The translations under genes and the position numbers were made by a program. Below, one piece after another: positions 51,207 through 60,269 of a stretch of 64,000 nucleotides of DNA. A model generated the notes under the pieces. It was not told where the DNA came from and made no database searches. It saw nothing but the letters and a program-made list of their open reading frames with translations. This stretch comes from Pelagibius sp964472095. Lineage in GTDB: Bacteria; Pseudomonadota; Alphaproteobacteria; Kiloniellales; Kiloniellaceae. Every line of letters starts with the position of its first letter. The first letter of the stretch is position 1. The DNA lies in NCBI GenBank assembly GCA_964472095.1, contig CAYYIV010000001.1, positions 186,001 to 250,000 of the forward strand. Direction: 5' to 3'.

Positions 51207-52793
51207 TTGCAGGACAAGGCGACATCGGAACGGCAGGCGACGCCCGCCGGTCAATCGGCCGCGGAGCAGGCGACAGTGCTGCAGCTGCTCGGCGATCCGG
51301 CGACCTACGGCGAGGAGAGCGCAGAGGTCGAGCGCATCGACACCCATGGCGCCATCGTCTTCCTGGCCGGCGAGCGTGCTTACAAGGTGAAGCGCGCCGT
51401 CGCCTATCCCTACATGGATTTCTCGTCCCTGGAGAAGCGCCGCCGCGCCTGCCTGCGCGAGCGGAAAATCAATCGGCGCACAGCGCCGGACCTCTACCTC
51501 GATGTGCTGCCGGTGACCCGGAACAACGGCGAGCTCCGGCTCGGCGGTGCGGGCGAGGCAGTCGAATGGGTGCTGATCATGCGGCGCTTCGACCAGAACT
51601 GCCTGCTGAGCGTCATGGCGGAAGCCGGCAAGCTGACTCCCGAGATCGTGGCGGCCCTGGCCGATGCCGTCGCCTCCTTCCACGACTCTGCCGAGCCCCG
51701 GCGCGACGCCGCCGCCGGGGCCGCGGCGATGACCTGGGTGGTGCGCGAAAACGGCGAGGAGTTCGCCGGGCGCGGCGAAATTTTCGATCCCCAGGCGGCA
51801 CAGCAGCTCACTGAGCAGAGCCTCGCGTTTCTGACGCGCCACAGCGACCTGCTCGACGCCCGAGCCGCCGCGGGGAAGGTGCGGTTCTGCCACGGCGACC
51901 TGCACCTGCGCAATGTGGTGCTGCTGGGCGGTCGGCCGACACTGTTCGATGCCATCGAGTTCAACGATGCCATCGCCTGCATCGACGTGCTCTACGACCT
52001 CGCCTTCCTACTGATGGACCTGGAGCACCGCGGCCTCAGGCCCTTCGCCAACCTGGTGCTGAACCGCTACCTGCAGCAGCGGGACGAGATCGAGGCGCTC
52101 GCCCTGCTGCCGCTCTTCCTCTCCGCCCGTGCCGCAGTGCGCGCCAAGGTCGCGGCCAGCCTGGAGGCGGTCGCCGAACGGCAGGAGGAAAAGATCAAAC
52201 GACGCATGGAGGCGGTCGCCTATTTCGAGCGTGCGCTCGGCTACCTGGCACCGGCGCTGCCGCGCCTTGTCGCGGTCGGCGGTCTCTCCGGCAGCGGCAA
52301 GACCACCCTCGCCCGCGCCGTCGCGCCTGAGATCGGCGCGGCGCCCGGCGCCCTGCACCTGCGCAGCGACCTGCTGCGTAAGCAACAGGCCGGCGTGACC
52401 GAACTGGAACGCCTGCCCGCAGCCGCCTACACAGTGGAAGCCAGCGATGCAGTCTACGCGGTTCTCGAAAGGCAAGCGGCAACAGCTCTGGCCGCCGGCC
52501 AGTCGGTGGTCGCCGATGCAGTCTTTGCGCGGCCCGAGGAACGTGCGGCCATCGAGCAGGTCGCGCGGCAGGCGGACGTCCCCTTTACCGGCCTCTGGCT
52601 GGAAACCGACCCGCAGGTCATGACCGCGCGCGTGATCGAACGACGCGGCGACGCCTCGGACGCAACCGCCGCGATCGTGGAACGTCAGCTGACATACGAT
52701 CTCGGCGTCATCGACTGGCACCGCGTCGAGGCCAGCCGCCCCGTGGGCGACCTGGCCGTCCAGGCGCGTCGCCTCCTCGACGAACCCTTCTAA
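51207..52793 (+). CDS. APH-like kinase fused to P-loop ATPase
   Basis: 528-residue two-domain protein. Residues about 40-330 form an aminoglycoside-phosphotransferase-like kinase with catalytic HGDLHLRN and the metal-binding Asp in LFDAIEFND. Residues about 350-525 are a P-loop domain with Walker A VGGLSGSGKTTLARAVAPEI. This fusion (often annotated bifunctional aminoglycoside phosphotransferase/ATP-binding protein) is widespread in Proteobacteria and is not evidence of drug resistance. Native substrate unknown; cytoplasmic. Confidence 0.92.
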   Translation: MQDKATSERQATPAGQSAAEQATVLQLLGDPATYGEESAEVERIDTHGAIVFLAGERAYKVKRAVAYPYMDFSSLEKRRRACLRERKINRRTAPDLYLDVLPVTRNNGELRLGGAGEAVEWVLIMRRFDQNCLLSVMAEAGKLTPEIVAALADAVASFHDSAEPRRDAAAGAAAMTWVVRENGEEFAGRGEIFDPQAAQQLTEQSLAFLTRHSDLLDARAAAGKVRFCHGDLHLRNVVLLGGRPTLFDAIEFNDAIACIDVLYDLAFLLMDLEHRGLRPFANLVLNRYLQQRDEIEALALLPLFLSARAAVRAKVAASLEAVAERQEEKIKRRMEAVAYFERALGYLAPALPRLVAVGGLSGSGKTTLARAVAPEIGAAPGALHLRSDLLRKQQAGVTELERLPAAAYTVEASDAVYAVLERQAATALAAGQSVVADAVFARPEERAAIEQVARQADVPFTGLWLETDPQVMTARVIERRGDASDATAAIVERQLTYDLGVIDWHRVEASRPVGDLAVQARRLLDEPF

Positions 52794-52868
52794 ATCCTCG
52801 GCCTCTTTGCCCCTTGTTAACGCTTCGGGTGCAACTTCCTCCAGCCGCTCGACCGCAGCCTTGCCTCA

Positions 52869-52917
52869 GCCTTCGCAAGGACACAGTCGGACCATAATCC
52901 GGCCTTCGCAAAGACAC
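52869..52917. repeat. Short direct repeat GCCTTCGCAA(G/A)GACAC
   Basis: Two copies (52869-52884 and 52902-52917) matching at 15 of 16 bases with 33-base periodicity, in the gap before a small gene. Purpose unknown; possibly a regulator site or chance. Confidence 0.4.
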
Positions 52918-52991
52918 GGGGCGAAGGCGGAACAATCGCTGCCGCCATGCGTCGACTTGGTGGGACAAACGATACAAGGAGATGCTGGCAG

Positions 52992-53186
52992 ATGATTCCG
53001 GTTTCGGCACGCGACGGCGGCGAAGCAGCGAGTACGACCGAGGATCGCGCGGAGGGCCGCCTTGCAGCTCTCGCTCGCGATCTGGTCGACAAGGTCGGCA
53101 TCGATGGCGCCATACGCTACTGCCGCAGCCTCGGCTGGCGCGGCGTTCTAGACCAGGTGGAGAATCTGCGCTCTCAGCGCTCTTAG
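52992..53186 (+). CDS. Small hypothetical protein
   Basis: 64 residues from ATG at 52992 with AAGGAG about 11 bases upstream. The body (EGRLAALARDLVDKVGIDGA and IRYCRSLGWRGVLDQVENLR) is a plausible helical protein with a single Cys. It has no family I recognise. Coding is supported by the ribosome site and protein-like composition only. Confidence 0.5.
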   Translation: MIPVSARDGGEAASTTEDRAEGRLAALARDLVDKVGIDGAIRYCRSLGWRGVLDQVENLRSQRS

Positions 53187-53394
53187 AATCGCACTCACGC
53201 CGCCGCGCGGCCGCGATTTGAGACAAGGCTACTCTTTCGGGGGAGGCTGGACCTCTCCGGACTACTTCCTCTGCCCGCCTTGTGGCGCCACCCCCGGGGC
53301 GCCACAATCTCCTTCACGCCGACGTCGATGCCCTCATCGACCACCTTCATCGGCGTGTCCTTACCAGCCTGACACTCCCTGATTTCGACAACTT

Positions 53395-53422
53395 CCCGGC
53401 GCCAAGGCGCCGGGCTTCTTTT
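53395..53422 (+). terminator. Hairpin terminator in the gap before the serine protease gene
   Basis: CCCGGCGCC-AA-GGCGCCGGG followed by CTTCTTTT. The flanking gap (53187-53525, about 340 bases) otherwise contains only short frames without protein character. One on the minus strand around 53300-53390 (DTPMKVVDEGIDVGVKEIV) is protein-like but has no supported start. Confidence 0.65.
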
Positions 53423-53525
53423 GCGCCGCCGGCTATCCCTTCGGACTAGCACCCTATAGTCCGCACGCTTTCGCTCGGAGGCACATATCATCTGCGCTCC
53501 AATCCCCAACAGGGAGCAACCCCTC

Positions 53526-54695
53526 ATGGCCCGCAGACCGACAACACGCCGCATCCGCGAGGGCGACGGCCCCGCCGCGCCGCTTACCGAGGCGCAACTC
53601 AAGCGCAAGGTCAAGGCACGCGCCGCGCTGAGAAAGCCGGAGAAGATCACCCTGCGCGTCGACATGATGGTCGCCGGTGCCGCCAAGGTCAGCCACCGCA
53701 CCAGCAAAGTCGGCAAGTCGCTCATCGCGCGCCCGCGCGTCAAGGCCAGGTCGGGCAGTGGTGTCGGCGTGCAGATCGAGATCGCCGGGGCGGAACTCGG
53801 CACCCGCGTGTTTCGGCCGGCGATCCCCGGCAAGCGCGTTCCGCTGCCGCGGATGACCGCGAGGATGCAACGCGAGGCGCTGCAAGGCCGGCCCGACCTC
53901 GACGGCTACCTGCCCGACCACCTGCCACTGCAACCGGTGCCGCCGCGGCTCGACAAGGCACTGCAAGTGAAACCCTTCATCAACGCCCTGAACCGCAGCA
54001 AGACTCAACGCATGGCAACCACGGTCTTCGCCCCGGAAGACCGCTACACCTTCTCCGATACCTCCTTTCCCTGGTGCACCATGGGCCGCGTGGACACCGC
54101 CGGCGGCTGGGCCAGCGGCGCGCTGGTCGGCCCGCGCCACATCCTGACCTGCAGTCATGCCATGGTCTGGGGCAGCGGCAACTCGGCCGGCTGGGTGCGC
54201 TTCCGTCCCTCCTACTTCGACGGCAACGCGCCGTTCGGCGAGGCATGGGCGACCCGCTGGTATGCCTTCCGCAAGGTCACCGGCCCGACCATCGATGCGA
54301 CGGAAGCCCGTGAGGACTACGTGGTGTTGGTGCTCGACCGTCGCATCGGCGACACCTGCGGCTGGATCGGCTCGCGCACCTATTCGGACTCCTGGGACGG
54401 CGGCACCTACTGGCGCCACATCGGCTATCCCGGCGACCTCGCCGGCGGCGAGCGCCCCTCCTACGAGCGCGACATCGCGCTCGACGGCCGCGACTCCTCG
54501 ACCCACCGGGCAGTGTGGCACCGTGGCGACGTCTGGCCCGGCCAATCCGGCGGGCCCTTCTTCGCTTGGTGGGACGGCGAGGCCTGGCCGCGGGTGGTCT
54601 GCGTGCAATCCTGGCAGAACAGCCAGCGCAACGGCGCCTCCGGCGGCAGCCGCCTGGTCGACCTCATCATCCGCGCAAGGAATGAGTTTCCCTGA
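53526..54695 (+). CDS. Trypsin-like serine protease without signal peptide
   Basis: 389 residues. The C-terminal 230 hold a chymotrypsin-fold protease: His in GPRHILTCSHAMVWG, Asp in TEAREDYVVLVLDRRIGD and Ser in WPGQSGGPFFAWWDG, with TYWRHIGYPGDLAGGE between them. The N-terminal about 150 residues are basic, Pro/Arg-rich and contain KKVKARAALRKPEKITLRVD-like segments; no export signal is visible. It resembles V8/glutamyl-endopeptidase-like proteins encoded without secretion signals. Target unknown. Confidence 0.82.
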   Translation: MARRPTTRRIREGDGPAAPLTEAQLKRKVKARAALRKPEKITLRVDMMVAGAAKVSHRTSKVGKSLIARPRVKARSGSGVGVQIEIAGAELGTRVFRPAIPGKRVPLPRMTARMQREALQGRPDLDGYLPDHLPLQPVPPRLDKALQVKPFINALNRSKTQRMATTVFAPEDRYTFSDTSFPWCTMGRVDTAGGWASGALVGPRHILTCSHAMVWGSGNSAGWVRFRPSYFDGNAPFGEAWATRWYAFRKVTGPTIDATEAREDYVVLVLDRRIGDTCGWIGSRTYSDSWDGGTYWRHIGYPGDLAGGERPSYERDIALDGRDSSTHRAVWHRGDVWPGQSGGPFFAWWDGEAWPRVVCVQSWQNSQRNGASGGSRLVDLIIRARNEFP

Positions 54696-54704
54696 GCGCC
54701 AACC

Positions 54705-55745
54705 TCAGCCGAGCAGGAAGCCGTCACCGAGCGGATCTTCCGGCTCCAGGGTGAAGCGTGCCATGCCGGTGTAGTGAGCGGTGCCGGCGATCTCCGCCAC
54801 GATGGCGCGGTAGGGACCGGCGCGGGTCTCCTCCACGGCGGTGCCGGTGAACTGGGCGCCGGTGAGGCTCTCGAAGCGCCGCGCCTCGCCGAGCGCGATC
54901 TCGCCGCGGGTCCACTGCAGGGCGAGGCGCGCGGCAACGCCGGAGCCCGTCGGGCTGCGGTCGACCTGGCGGCCGGCGAAGACGCAGACGTTGCGCGTCG
55001 GCGCCTCCGCAAAGCGGTCCGCGCCGTCGGTGAGGATGGTGCCATAGAGAAAGGCCAGGTCCGGATCGTCGGGATGCGAGAGACGGAGCTGCGCGCTGGC
55101 GGCCTCGGCGATCGCCGCCCCGGCATCGGCCAGCAGGCGCGCCGGCGACTCGCGAACGTCCAGGCCGATGCTGTCGGCCGCCAGGACGGCGTAGAAGGCG
55201 CCGCCGTAGGCAACATCGAGCTGCAGCGGCCCCCACTCGCGCGTATCCACCACGATCTCCCGCGCGAAGGCGAAAGCCGGCACGGAGCGGAAGCTGACGG
55301 CGCCGGTCCGGCGCCCGCCGGGGCCGCTGTGCACCTGCACCCTGGCGCGCACCAGGCCGCAGGGCGCCTGGATGGCGACCTCGGTCTCCGGCTCCCGCAC
55401 CTCGACCAGGCCGGAGTCCACCGCCCAGCGGCCCAGTGCGATGATGGCGTGGCCGCACATGGTGGAATAGCCCTCACCGTGCAGGAACAGCACCGCGAGA
55501 TCGGCTTCGGGATCGTCGGGCTCGACCAGCACGGCACCGTACATATCGGCATGGCCGCGCGGCTCGTGCATGAGGAGCCGGCGGAAGGCATCGTGATTGG
55601 CCCGCGCGTCCCGGCGCTTGTCCAGCAGCCGGCGTCCTTCGAGCTTCGGATAACCCGAGGTGACGATGCGCAGCGGTTCGCCGCCGGTGTGCATCTCGAT
55701 GGTGGAGACCTCGAAGGCGCCGGCAGCAAAGGGCGTAGAGGCCAT
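54705..55745 (-). CDS. Trans-3-hydroxy-L-proline dehydratase (proline racemase family)
   Basis: 346-residue proline-racemase-fold enzyme. The first catalytic Cys is kept (Cys97 in STMCGHAIIALG), but the second is Thr266 in VDRSPTGSGV. The Cys/Thr pair distinguishes trans-3-hydroxy-L-proline dehydratases from racemases and 4-hydroxyproline epimerases (Cys/Cys). Product would be pyrroline-2-carboxylate. Other motifs: HTGGEPLRIV, AYGGAFYAVL. It stands beside no proline-reductase gene here. ATG at 55745. Confidence 0.88.
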   Translation of the reverse strand: MASTPFAAGAFEVSTIEMHTGGEPLRIVTSGYPKLEGRRLLDKRRDARANHDAFRRLLMHEPRGHADMYGAVLVEPDDPEADLAVLFLHGEGYSTMCGHAIIALGRWAVDSGLVEVREPETEVAIQAPCGLVRARVQVHSGPGGRRTGAVSFRSVPAFAFAREIVVDTREWGPLQLDVAYGGAFYAVLAADSIGLDVRESPARLLADAGAAIAEAASAQLRLSHPDDPDLAFLYGTILTDGADRFAEAPTRNVCVFAGRQVDRSPTGSGVAARLALQWTRGEIALGEARRFESLTGAQFTGTAVEETRAGPYRAIVAEIAGTAHYTGMARFTLEPEDPLGDGFLLG

Positions 55746-55753
55746 GCTTGCTC

Positions 55754-55972
55754 TTACTCGACCAAGACCGGTTCGTCATAGAAGCCGACGCGGCGGCTTT
55801 CCTCTCCCGCCAGGGGCGCCGCATGGCAGTCGACGTCGGCCAGGGTGCGGTAGCAGTAACGCTCCGCGTAGGTCAGTTTCGGAAAAGGCTCGGCGCAGCC
55901 CGCCAGCAGCAGTACCGCCAGGATCAGGATCGACGGAGCGGCCCAGCCCCGCTTCGGATAATGCCCCTCCAC
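55754..55972 (-). CDS. Small lipoprotein
   Basis: 72 residues with a hydrophobic signal and lipobox LLLAGCAEP (Cys26), so predicted to be membrane-anchored. The mature part is short with several Tyr/Cys (LTYAERYCYRTLADVDCHAA), two Cys that may form a disulfide. It starts with MEGHYPKRG at 55972 and ends 8 bases before the dehydratase start. Unknown function; a pattern frequent in Rhodospirillales genomes. Confidence 0.72.
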   Translation of the reverse strand: MEGHYPKRGWAAPSILILAVLLLAGCAEPFPKLTYAERYCYRTLADVDCHAAPLAGEESRRVGFYDEPVLVE

Positions 55973-56648
55973 CGCCTCTCTCCTTGTGCCTCTGGTGCCT
56001 TCAATGGCTTGACCATAGTCAGAATAGCCGAATCCAGGCGACGTTGACCACGGCCAGGCTGACGAATATGAAAGAAGACCGGGCGCAGTGAGGGCAGAGG
56101 CGCCGCCGTTGTCGAGCCCGCTCTGGATTTGTAGTACGATGCCGTCCAGGATGGTTCATCCACCGTAGTGGATCATCCACCGTCTTGCTCCCCCCCGACG
56201 GGCAGCTGCCGGAGAGGGAGAGCAAGAGGCGGGCGGGTACCGGCCGCCCCCCGACGGCCGGTACCCGCAGCTGGCGGACCTCAGACTTCGCTGCGGCCGT
56301 GGTCTCCGCCGAGAGCCGACCGGTCGCAAGGAACTTCTCTGCCGCGCGAGTCCGCGCCGGAATCTACCTTACCCCTCAATGGCTTAGCATGCCTGGCCCC
56401 GTTCGGGCTCTTGACCATGCGCGCCTCCCGGACTGCGTTTTCTTGAGGGCGCCGAAGGCCCCCCTTGGCTCGGTGCGGGGCAGATGCGCAGCAGTTCCGT
56501 AAAGATTTCTACAGAAACTTAGTCAATTGCACAATAACTACTTGTTATAAAAAGAGAATTTTGTAAAATTGCACTCTGTTCGAACGTCGAACCTGTGAAA
56601 AGTTTACATTGCGCCGCACAAGATGCCGCCAATAGAGAGACTTAACCC
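55973..56648. promoter_or_regulatory. Intergenic region with AT-rich, symmetric promoter upstream of the ScfR-like gene
   Basis: About 675 bases without a supported gene. Near 56160 ATCCAC/GTGGAT repeats occur. The last 130 bases are strongly A+T-rich: AATTTTGTAAAATT (56557-56570) is a near-palindrome, and AATTGCAC appears twice 42 bases apart (56525-56532 and 56567-56574). They are likely promoter and autoregulatory sites of the regulator that begins at 56649. Confidence 0.5.
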
Positions 56649-58238
56649 ATGGCCACACCGCTGATTGGCCTGAAGATCCGCGAGCGCCGCAAAGAAATCG
56701 GCCTCAGCCAGACCGAGCTGGCCGGGCGGATCGGCATCTCCGTCTCCTACCTGAACCTCATCGAGCACAACAAACGCAGCATCGGCGGGCGTCTCCTGCA
56801 TCGGGTCGCCGACGAGCTCGCCGTCGGCCTGGAGGAGCTCGACGGCGCCACAGAGCGCCGGCTGGCGGGCGACCTCAACGAGGCCGTCGCCGATCCCCTG
56901 TTCGACCAGATCCGTCTCGATCCGGAGGCCATCGACAGCCTGGTCGGCCGCTACCCGGGCTGGGCCCGGGCGCTGGTCGTCCTGCATCGCGCCTTTCTCG
57001 ACCGCTCGCAGGCAATGCATGCCCTGGCCGATCGGCTGAACCACGATCCCTTCCTGGGCGATGCCGTCCATCGCATCCTGACCAACGTCTCTGCGATCCG
57101 TTCGATATCGGAGATTCTAACCTCGGTGGACGACGTCGATGCGGAGCAGCAGCGTCGCTTTCACACCATCCTGTCGGAAGAGAGCGCTCGGCTGTCCAAT
57201 GCCGCCCAGGGCCTTTCCACCTTTTTCGACAAGGCGCACACGGCAACGCGCTCCACCACGCCGGCCGAGGAAGTCGACGATTTCATCCTGGAGAATCACA
57301 ACCACTTCCCTACCCTGGAAGCGGCGGCGGAGGACCTGCTGAAGCGCCTGGACGCGCCACCGCGGCAGCTCGAGGAGCGCATGCTGGAGCGGCTCACGGG
57401 CACTCACCACCTGGCCGTCAGCCGGGCCGGGCCGGAGGACGAACGCCTGCATGCCGGACGCGATGCGCTGCGCTACAGCCAGCACGCCAAGCGGCTCATC
57501 CTGCTCGACAGCGCACCGCCTGCGACACGCCGTTTCGCTGTCGCCCGGCTGCTGACACGCCTCGATTTTTCTGCGGAGATCGAGGAGATCATCGCAGGTA
57601 CCGCCACCCTGACCACGCCGGCGGCGCGCGAACGGGCGGCCATCGCGCTGCAATCCTACTGTGCCGGCGCGGCACTGATGCCCTACGATCGCTTTGTCGG
57701 AGACGCCGCCAGGACGCGCTACGACATCGACCTGCTGCGCCGCGCCTACGGCACCAGCGTCGAGCAGGTCTGCCATCGCCTGGTGACCCTGCGCCGCCGC
57801 GGCGCCGAAGGCATCCCCTTCGCCTTCATGCGTTCCGATCCCGCCGGCTTCGTCACCAAGCGCTTCCCGCTGCCCAACCTGCCGTTGCCGCGCTACGGCG
57901 GCGCCTGCCCGCTCTGGGCCGTCTACCAGGCCTTCCAGGCGCCGGACACCGTGGTCCGCCAGCTGGCCGAGTTCCCCAGCGGCGACCGCTTCCTTTTCGT
58001 GGCCCGCGCATCTGTGAAGGGCGATACTGCCTACGGCCAACCGCGCCGGCTGCTCTCCATCATGCTGGCCTGCGATGCCCTCTATGCCGACCAGGTGGTC
58101 TACGGCGACCGCCTCGATCTCTCGGCCGGCGCGCCCGCTGACCGCGTCGGCGCCACCTGCCGGCTCTGCGCACGCGACGATTGCCCGCAGCGCCAGGAAG
58201 ATGTGATCATCAAGCCGCAGGCCCTGGGAGAGGCCTGA
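56649..58238 (+). CDS. ScfR/RamB-type XRE regulator with ImmA/IrrE-like domain
   Basis: 529-residue regulator. XRE helix-turn-helix at about 8-62 (LKIRERRKEIGLSQTELAGR, SVSYLNLIEHNKR). A middle helical segment, about 140-200 (ILTNVSAIRSISEILTSVDD, RRFHTILSEESARLSNAAQG), looks like a histidine-kinase dimerisation helix pair, and a degenerate metallopeptidase-like region near 330 lacks HExxH. The C-terminal Cys-rich DUF2083 part is CRLCARDDCPQRQED. Such proteins control short-chain fatty-acid/acetyl-CoA metabolism (methylcitrate or isocitrate-lyase genes) and bind acyl-CoA. Target genes are not in this window. Confidence 0.85.
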   Translation: MATPLIGLKIRERRKEIGLSQTELAGRIGISVSYLNLIEHNKRSIGGRLLHRVADELAVGLEELDGATERRLAGDLNEAVADPLFDQIRLDPEAIDSLVGRYPGWARALVVLHRAFLDRSQAMHALADRLNHDPFLGDAVHRILTNVSAIRSISEILTSVDDVDAEQQRRFHTILSEESARLSNAAQGLSTFFDKAHTATRSTTPAEEVDDFILENHNHFPTLEAAAEDLLKRLDAPPRQLEERMLERLTGTHHLAVSRAGPEDERLHAGRDALRYSQHAKRLILLDSAPPATRRFAVARLLTRLDFSAEIEEIIAGTATLTTPAARERAAIALQSYCAGAALMPYDRFVGDAARTRYDIDLLRRAYGTSVEQVCHRLVTLRRRGAEGIPFAFMRSDPAGFVTKRFPLPNLPLPRYGGACPLWAVYQAFQAPDTVVRQLAEFPSGDRFLFVARASVKGDTAYGQPRRLLSIMLACDALYADQVVYGDRLDLSAGAPADRVGATCRLCARDDCPQRQEDVIIKPQALGEA

Positions 58239-58349
58239 AGCGCGTTGAGAAACAAAACCGCCCCCTCCGCCTGGCTTCGTTGAGGGAGGGCGGTGGACAA
58301 CAAGACGGCGCCCGGGCAGGCGCCACTATGTCGTGGGGAAGTGGTTCCG

Positions 58350-58739
58350 ATGCGGGTCATGATCGTCGAAGACGAGCCTAACATCGTCGAATCCTTGAGC
58401 TTCGTGTTCGGCCGGGAGGGCTGGCAGGTGACTGCCGCGCTCGACGGCGACACGGCGATCGAGCGCCTGCTGGGCGAGCCACCTGACGTGCTGGTGCTCG
58501 ACGTCATGCTGCCGCCGCACAGCGGTTTCGAAGTGCTGAAGCGGGTGCGCAAGGAACCCAGCCTGCGTCACCTGCCGGTCATCGTGCTGACCGCGAAGGG
58601 ACAGGAGAAGGACCGTCACACCGCCCTCAGGCTCGGCGCCGATGCCTTCGTGACCAAGCCCTTCTCCAACCGCGATATCGTGCAGCAGGTGCGCGATTTG
58701 GCCGCCAGCAAGCAGGGCACCGGCGAGACACAGGACTGA
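58350..58739 (+). CDS. Single-domain response regulator
   Basis: 129 residues from ATG at 58350 (MRVMIVEDEPNIVESLSFVF); nearly only a receiver domain. All phosphorylation residues are present: acidic pair in IVEDEP, phospho-acceptor in VLVLDVMLPPHSG, Thr in VIVLTAKG and Lys in FVTKPFSNRD. No output domain. The cognate kinase is not nearby. An earlier start at 58293 adds an unlikely leader. GGGGAAG ribosome site. Confidence 0.93.
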   Translation: MRVMIVEDEPNIVESLSFVFGREGWQVTAALDGDTAIERLLGEPPDVLVLDVMLPPHSGFEVLKRVRKEPSLRHLPVIVLTAKGQEKDRHTALRLGADAFVTKPFSNRDIVQQVRDLAASKQGTGETQD

Positions 58740-58896
58740 CCAAGTCGGGTCAAGCGCCGAGGGGGCGCTTTCACCCCTTTGGCCCTGCGATGTGAAGGTT
58801 GGAGCACCGTCCGCCCAGACTGAATCCGACCGATCGACGCTGCTCTTGCTGCTTATGGCACGTGGGCGGCGGGCGGAAAAAGTTCCCAAGCGGGAT

Positions 58897-59340
58897 TCAA
58901 TGCATCCCTCGTGCGAAGAACGTCTCGAGCTGACGGCCGGCATCTTCGGCGAGCGCCTTGGCTGCCGCCTTCTCGTCATCGCGCAGCGGCGCATGCTGCG
59001 CCGCCTCGGCCTGCTGAAGCACTGCCACTTCCTGCGCCCGGCAGTCAGCCAGCAAGGTCTCCAGCCCCTCCTCGGCGAAAGCCGCCTTGGCGCGTGCCAG
59101 GGCCGTCTCCAGCAGGCTGCGTTCCTCCGGCGCGCTGCCGGGAATGTCGTCTTCCGCGATCATTCGGTCGCCAAAGAAATCAGCCTCGCCCGTGCGTTGT
59201 TCCGCCAGGCTCCGCAGCGCCCCGGCGCGCGGATCCTGCGCCATGAACTCGGCTGCCAGCGAGCAGTGCCGCGCCGAGTCGCGACAGGCCTCCACGAGAT
59301 CGTGCAGCGCCACCAGGCGATCGTCACGCAGCAGGCTCAT
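58897..59340 (-). CDS. DUF2383-like four-helix-bundle protein
   Basis: 147 residues, all helical. LLRDDRLVALHDLVEACRDSARHCSLAAEF and ALRSLAEQRTGEADFFGDRM resemble the ferritin-like DUF2383/PA2169 family, as does the second repeat (LETALARAKAAFAEEGLETL). Its stop side is free and its ATG at 59340 overlaps the lipid kinase stop by 4 bases (59337-59340), indicating translational coupling. Stress-related role inferred from family. Confidence 0.75.
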   Translation of the reverse strand: MSLLRDDRLVALHDLVEACRDSARHCSLAAEFMAQDPRAGALRSLAEQRTGEADFFGDRMIAEDDIPGSAPEERSLLETALARAKAAFAEEGLETLLADCRAQEVAVLQQAEAAQHAPLRDDEKAAAKALAEDAGRQLETFFARGMH

Positions 59341-60266
59341 GACGGGTCCTTTCCAGTCGGCTCCGCGGGTTGGCGCGGCGGCGCGAAGACCTCCACGGCA
59401 CCCGGCGCTATCTCGATGACAACCGGGGTGTGGCCGTTCAGTTCCCCGTCGACGTCGATCTCATGCGGCCGCCGCGTGCGGATCTCCACCCGACGGGCCC
59501 ATTTCACCTCAGCTTCCGGGGTGCGGCGCAGCCAGCCGAAGCGCAGCGCCGGCAGCATCCACAGCATGGACAGCAGTCCCGCAGGCCGCAGATAGTAGAC
59601 CCGGAGCCAGCCATCGTCGATCTCCGCCGTCTCGTCCATGGTCATGCCACCGCCGTAGTGCCGTCCGTTGCCGACGGCGATCTGCATGCAGCGGCAGCGC
59701 AGCAACTGCCCGTCGATGAGCAACTCCGCCTTGAACGGGCGATGCCGACGGAAGGCGGCCCAGGCGCTCAAGGGATAGTTCAGCACGCCGAGCAGGCGCT
59801 TGCGGTCGCTCTCGCCTTCGTGCTCGCGCACCACCTCGGCACTGAGTCCCAGGCTGGCAACGTTGAAGAAGGGTTCGCCGTTGAGGATGCCGAGATCGAT
59901 GCGTCGGCTCTCGCCCGCCGCGATGACGCTGGCGGCGCCCACCGGATCGAAGGGAATGCCAAGGCTCCGAGCAAGGTCGTTGGCCGTGCCGAGCGGCAGC
60001 AGTCCGAAAGGCCGCCCCAGTGTTCTCAGTGCCGGGGCAGCGGCATTGAGGGTGCCGTCGCCGCCGCCCAGGATAACGACCGCCGACTCGCTGTCGCGGA
60101 TTCTGCCGCGCAGGTCGTCGACCGAGTCCGGCGTTTCGACCCGCACGGAGAGGCCGCCCTGCTCCAGTCGCTCGATCGCAGGCGCCAGATCGGTGGCCGC
60201 GCCGCCACTGCGCTTATTGGTCAGCAGCAAGGCCGGCCTGCCGGTCTGCGGCCCATTCAGAGGCAA
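59337..60266 (-). CDS. Diacylglycerol/lipid kinase family protein (YegS/BmrU-like)
   Basis: 309-residue cytoplasmic kinase with the DAGK catalytic motif ILGGGDGTLNAAAPALRTLG and LPLGTANDLARSLGIPFDP, the family's ATP/Mg2+ and substrate elements. The C-terminal domain includes MQIAVGNGRHYGGGMTMDE. Substrate lipid unknown. It starts 4 bases after the methyltransferase stop and overlaps the helical protein downstream. Confidence 0.93.
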   Translation of the reverse strand: MPLNGPQTGRPALLLTNKRSGGAATDLAPAIERLEQGGLSVRVETPDSVDDLRGRIRDSESAVVILGGGDGTLNAAAPALRTLGRPFGLLPLGTANDLARSLGIPFDPVGAASVIAAGESRRIDLGILNGEPFFNVASLGLSAEVVREHEGESDRKRLLGVLNYPLSAWAAFRRHRPFKAELLIDGQLLRCRCMQIAVGNGRHYGGGMTMDETAEIDDGWLRVYYLRPAGLLSMLWMLPALRFGWLRRTPEAEVKWARRVEIRTRRPHEIDVDGELNGHTPVVIEIAPGAVEVFAPPRQPAEPTGKDPS

Positions 60267-60269
60267 AGG

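Noticed and set aside
51207..52793. Aminoglycoside resistance gene
   Set aside because: Although the kinase domain is APH-like, this chromosomal fusion with a P-loop domain is widespread and not linked to resistance.
53300..53390. Minus-strand protein-like segment DTPMKVVDEGIDVGVKEIV
   Set aside because: It has no supported start and continues into low-complexity Arg/Ser sequence. A terminator lies beside it, so it was left as intergenic.
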